Source of the DNA: Paracoccaceae bacterium
GTDB lineage: Bacteria > Pseudomonadota > Alphaproteobacteria > Rhodobacterales > Rhodobacteraceae
Direction: 5' to 3'
Assembly (NCBI GenBank): GCA_023254015.1
Contig: JALQYS010000132.1
Location: 1-11,603, forward strand
Length of the DNA stretch: 11,603 bases
Positions 7,198 through 11,603 of the stretch are shown one piece after another (the first letter of the stretch is position 1; the number at the start of each line of letters is the position of its first letter). The notes beneath the pieces were generated by a model, which saw only the letters and a program-made list of their open reading frames with translations, did not search any database and was not told where the DNA came from. Made by a program: the position numbers and the translations under genes.

Positions 7198-7878
7198 ATG
7201 CCCCAAGCCACTGCGATCCTCGTCGATGGCGACAATCTTGGCGCAAGGCATGCCGCCACTATTCTGTCCATTGGCCGAAAGCAGGGCGATCCGACCATCG
7301 TCCGAGCTTACCTCGATGCCCGGAAGACCTCTGAATGGCACGCCGCTCTTGTCCATGCGGGTTGTGGAAAAAACGCCAGCGACATTCTTCTGGCCATCGA
7401 AGCGATGGATCTGGCGCATCTTCAAGGTATCCGCTGCTTTATTATCGCCACGTCCGACGGAGACTTCACACATCTGGCTATCCGCCTGCGGGAACTTGGT
7501 GCGAAGGTCACCGGAGCTGGTGAGGGGAAGACCCCGCAGGCATTCCGGGCCAGCTGTTCGTCTTTTGTCGAATTGCCTGCCGCAAAACCAGCCGTCTTTC
7601 CCGTGTGCGGAGTAGCGCCTAATGCTGCCACCGGCGTGACGGACCTCGACAAGAAGATCCGCACCATGATCGCGCAGCACAGCAAGGAAGGTGCAGGTAT
7701 GCGCATCGCCGACCTGGCGCCGAAGATGCACGTCGAGCATGGTATCAGAATCAGCACGCTGCCCCAAAAAACGTGGCGGAACTACCTGACCGCGCGCCCC
7801 GTCCTGTTCGATCTAGACCCGCGAGGCCCCGAGGCGATGGTCCGGTTCCGCTCTGAAGGCTTCGCTTCGGCAACCTGA
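7198..7878 (+). CDS. NYN-domain putative ribonuclease with C-terminal LOTUS-like domain
   Basis: 226 residues. The N-terminal NYN (PIN-like, DUF88/LabA type) domain keeps its acidic metal-binding set: ILVDGDN (residues 7-13), KNASDILLAIEAMD (58-71) and ATSDGDFTHLAIRLRELG (84-101). Such proteins cut RNA using divalent metal ions. After a Pro/Ala linker, residues about 148-222 (LDKKIRTMIAQHSKEG, then LPQKTWRNYLT and FDLD) fit an OST-HTH/LOTUS RNA-binding module, a common partner of NYN domains in bacteria. The ATG at 7198 is preceded by AGGA at proper spacing. The frame is open upstream to 6925, but that stretch overlaps the deaminase gene and is not protein-like. It faces the MYG1-family gene tail to tail. 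The RNA target is unknown. Confidence 0.9.
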   Translation: MPQATAILVDGDNLGARHAATILSIGRKQGDPTIVRAYLDARKTSEWHAALVHAGCGKNASDILLAIEAMDLAHLQGIRCFIIATSDGDFTHLAIRLRELGAKVTGAGEGKTPQAFRASCSSFVELPAAKPAVFPVCGVAPNAATGVTDLDKKIRTMIAQHSKEGAGMRIADLAPKMHVEHGIRISTLPQKTWRNYLTARPVLFDLDPRGPEAMVRFRSEGFASAT

Positions 7879-7882
7879 TCTC

Positions 7883-7907
7883 TCCGGTTCAGCGTGTAAA
7901 AACCGGA
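7883..7907. terminator. Hairpin between convergent genes
   Basis: TCCGGTT (7883-7889) pairs with AACCGGA (7901-7907) across an 11-base loop, in the 40-bp gap between the convergent NYN and MYG1-family genes. Neither side has a long T tract. It may serve both directions as a weak terminator. Confidence 0.45.
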
Positions 7908-7918
7908 ACAAATCACGA

Positions 7919-8998
7919 TTAGCCGTCGTTATTGCCAAGGGGCTTCTGGAACTTTGCGTCCGGACACAACTGATGTTCTGCTGCAGACACCGCCAAATCC
8001 GCAAGACGCAGCGCGGCTTCCCGGGTTGCAGCGGTGGCGATGAAAAGAGCGTTATGGCAGAAGAGTGCGCCCGCTACGCCGGTCACAGCCTCCAGTGCGG
8101 CATCGGTCAGGCCGGCCCAGACAGCCGGCAGATCGGCCCGCAGCGCGAAATTGTCCTGATGCACACGGATGCCGGACACGCACCAATCGGCCTTACGGGG
8201 ATGGACGACAAACAGCAGATGGTCGGCTCCCATCTTCTCGATGGTATTGCGGAACGGCATGCCAAAGGGCAGCTCCAGAACTCTGCCCTGTCCTGCGCGG
8301 GTGATCGCTTCGCGCACCATCAGATCCGCGCGGCTCTTGGCCGCATAGTTGGCAATTGCGGCTTCGACAAAGCTTCGCGCGATCTCCAGTGCTGACGCAA
8401 ATGCGAGGGCTTCCGCCTCGGGATCCAGATCGTCAAAGACCGGCTTCAGGGTCTCCAGCAGAGTTGGCAGGGTCAGGTTCGCCAACATGCCCGCGCTAGA
8501 GGGGTTGACCGCGCCATTGTCGAGCATATCGACCGGCAGCACGAAAGACTGGTCAAAAGCTGAATGGACATGGTCGATATGTAGTGCCGGAATGCCTGAC
8601 AACGTCAGATACTCCCGCCCGAAATGCCGCCAGATCAGCCCGAACGAGCTGAACGGATGGTGATCCTCGCGCAACGGCGCGCCCCGCTGGTGGTGGTCGA
8701 AGATACCTGCTGCGGCATCATAGGCACCACCGACATCATAGATCAGCCGATCGGGCCCCGGGGTGATCCAATCCACTTCTCGGGTGCGACGGATCTCCGC
8801 TTCCGGGAAAACCTTGGTCAGAATGACAGAGGCCATCACCTCGTCAGCATGAAAGCCACCAGAATGGGTCACCAACCACTTGATTTCAGCTGAATGCACC
8901 ATGTGAGGCAATCCGTTGCATGTGGCGTGCGCGCCAGGAATATCCTTTGCCATCCCATCACTATCGCCTCCGCGAGGCTGTTCGGTCTGTGTGACCAT
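7919..8998 (-). CDS. MYG1 family (UPF0160) DHH-type metal-dependent hydrolase
   Basis: Up to 359 residues. The conserved part begins at WLVTHSGGFHADEVMAS, the N-terminal metal motif of the MYG1 family. It is followed by IYDVGG, FDHHQRG (the DHH motif), and SAFDQSFVLPVDMLDNG. Eukaryotic MYG1 is a 3'-5' RNA exonuclease of the DHH phosphoesterase fold; a nuclease or phosphodiesterase role is therefore likely here, but unproven in bacteria. Three starts are possible: ATG-like at 8998, ATG 8953 (GGAGG 13 bases upstream) and ATG 8902, right before the conserved core. The middle one is favoured by the Shine-Dalgarno-like sequence though spacing is long; the 8998 end is given as the outer limit. An AT-rich stretch upstream (9000-9090) probably holds its promoter. 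Confidence 0.9.
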   Translation of the reverse strand: MVTQTEQPRGGDSDGMAKDIPGAHATCNGLPHMVHSAEIKWLVTHSGGFHADEVMASVILTKVFPEAEIRRTREVDWITPGPDRLIYDVGGAYDAAAGIFDHHQRGAPLREDHHPFSSFGLIWRHFGREYLTLSGIPALHIDHVHSAFDQSFVLPVDMLDNGAVNPSSAGMLANLTLPTLLETLKPVFDDLDPEAEALAFASALEIARSFVEAAIANYAAKSRADLMVREAITRAGQGRVLELPFGMPFRNTIEKMGADHLLFVVHPRKADWCVSGIRVHQDNFALRADLPAVWAGLTDAALEAVTGVAGALFCHNALFIATAATREAALRLADLAVSAAEHQLCPDAKFQKPLGNNDG

Positions 8999-9276
8999 TC
9001 AGCCTAAAGCCTTTTTCGCAGTATATGGAACATGGGTTATGTCCATTTATGGTCAACATCTTCGATATGGTCAAAAAATATGTCGAAGGGCGCCTCGGAG
9101 AAATGCACGCAGAGCTGCGGCTTATGAACTGGCGTAGGCTGAGATAAGCTTCTCTTCGAAGAAACCTCGGCTTTCGTGGGATACGAGAGCTGCTGCCCGA
9201 CACGGCATTTATGCCGGGCAGCGGCGGGGGCTGGATCGAATATAGCTGGGCCATGCTGGGCCGAGCAGTAGTCTAA
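8999..9276. other. AT-rich intergenic stretch with a stem-loop
   Basis: No credible gene. The part at 9000-9090 is clearly richer in A and T than its surroundings and lies just upstream of the MYG1-family gene, so it likely carries its promoter, though I could not settle on a -35/-10 pair. The rest contains the stem-loop at 9192-9222 and may be what is left after loss of the 3' part of the metallophosphoesterase remnant to its right. Confidence 0.4.
9192..9222. repeat. Stem-loop, possible operon end
   Basis: GCTGCC (9192-9197) pairs with GGCAGC (9217-9222), and inside it CGGCAT (9203-9208) pairs with ATGCCG (9211-9216), leaving a five-base bulge CGACA on one side. It lies 55 bp past the stop of the truncated phosphoesterase gene. 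No T tract follows on either strand, so termination is only a possibility. Confidence 0.4.
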
Positions 9277-9468
9277 TCACCCCCTCTTTTTCATGTGGCC
9301 TGCACGGATAGGTAGTTCGAGCTCCGGGTTGCGGCCGTAACAATCATGATTTCCGGTCAGAACGACAGTTTGCGCCACCGGATAGCGCGTGCCCGACCAG
9401 CGCAGTGCGGTTGGCCATCTCTCCTCGGCACGTTCGGTCAGGTCAGGTATGGCCTGTTCAAAACGCAT
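9277..9468 (-). pseudogene. Truncated metallophosphoesterase remnant
   Basis: A 63-residue frame from the ATG at 9468, which shares its A with the TGA of the upstream gene (TGATG). It reads like pieces of a calcineurin-type phosphoesterase joined together: after MRFEQAIPDLTERA comes RWPTALRWSGTRYPVAQ, then the metal motif VVLTGNHDCYGRN, and it stops soon after with GHMKKRG. The usual N-terminal D-x-H and GD motifs and the C-terminal GHTH-type motifs are missing, so the gene seems to have lost its beginning, an inner block and its end. Nothing resembling the missing C-terminus is found downstream. A genuine small coupled protein cannot be excluded, because the frame is intact and keeps coding-like base usage. 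Confidence 0.55.
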
Positions 9469-9890
9469 CAACCGTGAACATCAGGCTCGATTACACGCTG
9501 GAAGGCCTGCAAAACCTTGTCTGGATCTACGCCAAGAGCCGTGGCAGGCGGGGCCGCGAACTCAAGGTGAGGGCGTGTGAGCCAGTGCAAGATCTTGAAA
9601 CTGCTCCAAGTCGGCGGGGCCGTCGCAATAAGAGCCTTCATCACGGGAAAGACCCGTTGACCCTCCAGATCAAACTGGAACACCGGATAGACAGCACGGC
9701 CGTCGACCGTGAACCGGAGAACCTCTCCCTCGTCTTCCTTGCCTTTCATCTTCGCGGACGGGTTGCAGGTCGACTTGCCCAAAAGCCTGCAGGCCTCGGC
9801 CTCATCGACCATCGCAACGTTGGCGAGCAACTTTTGCTGAACACGCTGGCGGTTCAACACAGCTTTGATCTGCGGGTTGACGGGGGTCAT
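9468..9890 (-). CDS. Small protein with MbcA/ParS-like C-terminus (antitoxin-like, unproven)
   Basis: 140 residues. The first part, RQRVQQKLLANVAMVDEAEA then CRLLGK, looks like a helix-turn-helix-type start. The middle, VLRFTVDGRAVYPVFQFD then LEGQRVFPVM, is a distinctive short beta-rich block. The end, ILHWLTRPHLEFAAPPATAL and GVDPDKVLQAFQR, resembles the toxin-binding region of Xre/MbcA/ParS antitoxins, which normally pair with RES-domain toxins. No RES toxin is adjacent; the neighbours are phosphoesterases. Its ATG overlaps the stop of the upstream phosphoesterase frame by four bases (ATGA at 9887-9890), and its stop overlaps the next start (TGATG). It is therefore translationally coupled on both sides. 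The antitoxin role is inference from C-terminal resemblance only. Confidence 0.6.
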   Translation of the reverse strand: MTPVNPQIKAVLNRQRVQQKLLANVAMVDEAEACRLLGKSTCNPSAKMKGKEDEGEVLRFTVDGRAVYPVFQFDLEGQRVFPVMKALIATAPPTWSSFKILHWLTRPHLEFAAPPATALGVDPDKVLQAFQRVIEPDVHG

Positions 9891-10437
9891 TGGCGGGAAG
9901 TCCTCGGCTCAACCTCGTGCCAGTGCTTGTTGACCGGCAGGTGGCGCGCGCGTTCCAGAATCTTGCGCCGGGAAACCGGGGTGAAACCCCAGACATCAAC
10001 CCCGACATTGACGGCATTCGCGCTGCCCTTCCAGTTGTGATGGACATGGTCAAAGAGCTGAATCGCTCCTCTACGGGCGCCGTTCCAAGTGATCATGGGA
10101 TAGTGGCACAGCACAAAGGTGCTGTCGTCATCCTTCACCGTGACAATGTCATGCACACCGTCCCATGGCAGATCGAGTATCCATTTCAGGTCATGATTGC
10201 CGACAACCAGATGTTTGCGGCCTGGCAATGAGGCAAAGCGGGCCTCGATCCCGGGGCGGGCCATTTCTCCGGTAAAAGCGAAGTCCCCGATGATCCAGAG
10301 GTCATCATCCTGCCCGACAGTGCTGCAGATCGCGTCGCAGATGCGGGTGTCCATCTCGGACACCCCCCGAATGGCCGTTTGCAGAAACCGAAGATCGCCT
10401 CGTGGTTCAGATGGAGGTCGGCCGCATACCAATGCAT
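9887..10437 (-). pseudogene. Metallophosphoesterase gene, frameshifted at a six-base G run
   Basis: Two frames together give one calcineurin-like phosphoesterase of about 183 residues. The first frame starts at ATG 10437 (AGGAA upstream) and reads MHWYAADLHLNHEAIFGF, holding the D7-x-H9 metal motif, as far as KRPFGG. The rest, from VSEMD onward, is in another frame: DDLWIIGDFAF, HLVVGNHD, LCHYPMITWN and LFDHVHHNWKGS, then NVGVDVWGF. The switch falls on the run of six C on plus (10363-10368); one more G would restore a single frame. As it stands, translation ends near 10186 after 84 residues. Alternatives are a sequencing error in the homopolymer, or slippage that switches the gene on and off. 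Members of this family hydrolyse phosphoesters or nucleotides; the substrate here is unknown. Confidence 0.75.
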
Positions 10438-10635
10438 TGAGAAACTTTCCTGTGATCCTGTCTGCCCCCACGCGTGTTGAATCCGCGCATCGACGTCGAA
10501 GGGCAGATGCCGGGCCGACCGCGGGAGGCGGCTGTGTATGCTGCGACTTTTGATCGACGGCCCGCGATCGACGCAAAGCTGCGGCGTCAGAAAATGGCCA
10601 AGGGTCTTGCTGGGCTGCAAAAAGGTCGACGTCAT
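10438..10635 (-). CDS. In-frame 66-codon lead-in to the phosphoesterase, or a small coupled gene
   Basis: The gap between the DUF6634-like gene and the phosphoesterase is open in the phosphoesterase frame. An ATG at 10635 overlaps the previous stop (ATGA at 10632-10635) and has GAGG five bases upstream (plus 10641-10644). The encoded stretch (MTSTFLQPSKTLGHFLTPQL at its start) has GC-rich third positions but matches no family I know. It runs without a stop into the phosphoesterase start, so either the enzyme has an unusual N-terminal extension, or translation restarts at 10437, where a separate AGGAA lies. The signals are visible; function is unknown. Confidence 0.35.
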
Positions 10636-11225
10636 CCGTGCCTCGCGATCGTTCTGATCATGTCGTGCAACATGGCCAAGTGCTCCCTAACGGCATCGAG
10701 GGTGACGGCAAGGCCACCAGAGGCGTCAGGGATAACGGCCAGACGCTGCCCAAAGGCCGCGCCGAGGCTGTCCGCAAGCGACGTCCCGAGACGGTAGTAA
10801 CGCTTGTAGGTGCGGGCCCAGGTCAGGTCGGGGGCGAGCACGATCAGGGGGGAGGTTGTGATCCGGCCTGCCGGCAAGAGGGAATGGCCGTCTACTAGGC
10901 CATCAAGGCAAAGCTTCGGGCCTGTGAAGACGGGCTGCCAAAGATCAAGGACCGGTGCGCTGGCCAGTGTGGCGGCATCCGGCCCGGTCTCGAGGGCCTC
11001 GAGGGCGAGATGGGCCTGTTCGACGACCTCGCGCAGATGCGGGGGCAAGCCTATGAGGCGCTGGGTGAGACGGAACTGGCGACGTGCAAGCTGGGCGATT
11101 TCTTGACGGCCCGATATGGTTCGCTGGCTGATGCCAAAGCTGCGCCAGGCGAAGTTTCCGCGATACGGCAAGCTTTCGTGAACGTGCAACGTGAGTTGTA
11201 CCGGAATTGACCGGGCCAGATACAT
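10632..11225 (-). CDS. DUF6634-like hypothetical protein
   Basis: 197 residues from the ATG at 11225; a TTG at 11237 is also possible, and the ribosome site is weak for both. The conserved core is seen at APVLDLWQP (residues 90-98), LDGLVDGHSLLPAGRI, TTSPLIVLAPDLTWARTYKR and YYRLG. This resembles, from memory, proteins called DUF6634 in Rhodobacteraceae, often on plasmids or in accessory regions. The N-terminal 50 residues are less certain, because the opposite strand is also open there. No membrane segment or metal motif is visible. A possible -35 (TTGACT) lies upstream at 17 bp from a weak -10 (AGTGAT), near 11240-11270. It is the first gene of the coupled run that leads into the phosphoesterase. 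Function unknown. Confidence 0.65.
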   Translation of the reverse strand: MYLARSIPVQLTLHVHESLPYRGNFAWRSFGISQRTISGRQEIAQLARRQFRLTQRLIGLPPHLREVVEQAHLALEALETGPDAATLASAPVLDLWQPVFTGPKLCLDGLVDGHSLLPAGRITTSPLIVLAPDLTWARTYKRYYRLGTSLADSLGAAFGQRLAVIPDASGGLAVTLDAVREHLAMLHDMIRTIARHG

Positions 11226-11350
11226 GGCCTGCTTCAATCACTGAAAAGACACACCCTCCAGTCAAACTCACAAGCGTTTTTGCAATGTGGGGTTCTTTTT
11301 TGGGTACAAGAAAAATTTCTCGAAAAAAACTCAACAAAATCAAGGATAAT
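11226..11350. other. AT-rich intergenic stretch next to the tRNA 3' end
   Basis: This stretch is the most A/T-rich in the window, with runs of T and A (11277-11281, 11302-11307, 11323-11329). On the minus strand it follows the tRNA 3' end and includes GAGTTTTTTTCGAG and a small AGAAA-AA-TTTCT dyad. This fits the natural transcription terminator of the original tRNA-Ser gene. It also probably carries the promoter of the DUF6634-like gene. Confidence 0.45.
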
Positions 11351-11378
11351 TGGCGGAGAGGGTGGGATTCGAACCCAC
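11351..11378 (-). other. Isolated tRNA-Ser 3' end, candidate attachment site of an integrated element
   Basis: Read on the minus strand there is a complete T-arm (GTGGG, loop TTCGAAT, CCCAC), then the 3' acceptor strand CCTCTCC, discriminator G and CCA. That acceptor strand pairs with GGAGAGG, the usual 5' end of serine tRNAs. The rest of the tRNA is missing: the next 90 bases to the right contain no D-arm, anticodon arm or CCTCTCC. An isolated tRNA 3' end is the usual product of integrase-mediated insertion. In that layout the host lies on the 3' side (left) and the element on the 5' side (right). The integrase and the intact tRNA should lie outside the window. Confidence 0.7.
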
Positions 11379-11466
11379 CACCCGATTCGTTTTACCCCCG
11401 TGTTGACGGACGATCCTTCGCGCTGCCACGCACCGCTGCCCTTCGGTGATCGCCTGGAGACGACCG

Positions 11467-11603
11467 ATGCCCGCAGCTGCTCCCGCACAGCCCAAGACCT
11501 ACGACATCGTCTGCTGTATCTGTAAACGCGCCGACCTGCACCTCACCGGCCCCGAGGTCGATCCGCCGCAGCCGCTCAATCCTGACGGCTCGCCGCACGT
11601 CTG
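11467..11603 (+). CDS. N-terminal part of an unrecognised protein with a Cys cluster (3' end outside window)
   Basis: An ATG at 11467 with GGAGA a few bases upstream (11456-11460) opens a frame that runs off the right edge after 45 codons. The visible N-terminus is Ala/Pro-rich (MPAAAPAQPKTYD), then IVCCICKRADLHL, whose C-C-x-C could be half of a zinc-binding knuckle, and then a Pro-rich stretch. I do not recognise the family. It is the first gene to the right of the tRNA 3' end, so it would be the outermost gene of the putative integrated element. Confidence 0.5.
   Translation, partial: MPAAAPAQPKTYDIVCCICKRADLHLTGPEVDPPQPLNPDGSPHV

Noticed and set aside
8961..9254. 97-codon minus-strand frame upstream of the MYG1-family gene
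   Set aside because: Low-complexity Arg/Ser/Pro composition, crosses the stem-loop and AT-rich stretch, and overlaps the proposed MYG1 N-terminus.
11010..11210. 66-codon plus-strand frame starting MGLFDDLAQMRGQAYEALGE
   Set aside because: It reads surprisingly like protein, but it lies opposite the N-terminal half of the DUF6634-like gene, whose conserved core is on the minus strand in the same continuous frame. It remains the best alternative if that N-terminus proves wrong.
11234..11525. Open frames on both strands across the tRNA 3' end (containing GGEGGIRTH on plus and WVRIPPSPP on minus)
   Set aside because: These are well-known false proteins made by reading through the T-arm and acceptor of serine-type tRNAs.
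1..11603. CRISPR arrays, insertion sequences, rRNA genes
   Set aside because: No regularly spaced repeats, no transposase motifs or terminal inverted repeats, and no rRNA-like stretches were seen.

Overview
The window looks like a stretch of an alphaproteobacterial chromosome, most likely Rhodobacteraceae. The DNA is GC-rich with GC-rich third codon positions, several protein families are typical of that group, and a serine-tRNA 3' end with an encoded CCA lies near the right edge. No species can be named from sequence alone. All assignments come from reading motifs by eye; no database search was run.

Left part (1-5044). The C-terminal part of an unrecognised plus-strand gene (3-464) is followed by a mostly empty stretch. 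A minus-strand redox block then reads from right to left: a small flavin-type split-barrel protein (4502-5029); an overlapping three-domain protein with split barrel, GAF domain and winged helix-turn-helix (3135-4514); a 365-bp gap rich in dyads; a berberine-bridge-type FAD oxidoreductase (1360-2769); and an exported c-type cytochrome (792-1337) ending in a strong hairpin terminator. The oxidoreductase and cytochrome form a tight pair, and the overlapping split-barrel genes look like a possible sensor/regulator for them. This is one of two candidates for an undescribed system.

Middle part (5229-8998). Three well-formed genes deal with nucleotide or RNA metabolism: an adenine deaminase (minus), a divergent NYN-domain putative ribonuclease with a C-terminal LOTUS-like domain (plus), and a convergent MYG1-family DHH-type hydrolase (minus).

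Right part (9000-11603). A degraded-looking accessory operon on the minus strand is chained by stop/start overlaps. It holds a DUF6634-like protein, a metallophosphoesterase frameshifted at a six-base G run, a small protein with an MbcA/ParS-like C-terminus, and a 63-residue remnant of a second metallophosphoesterase. This is the second candidate system. Right of it, after an AT-rich stretch, lies an isolated tRNA-Ser T-arm/acceptor 3' end (11351-11378). It is the expected scar (attR type) of an element integrated into a tRNA gene, with the element extending to the right. The first gene inside that side, with a Cys-rich N-terminus, is cut by the window edge.
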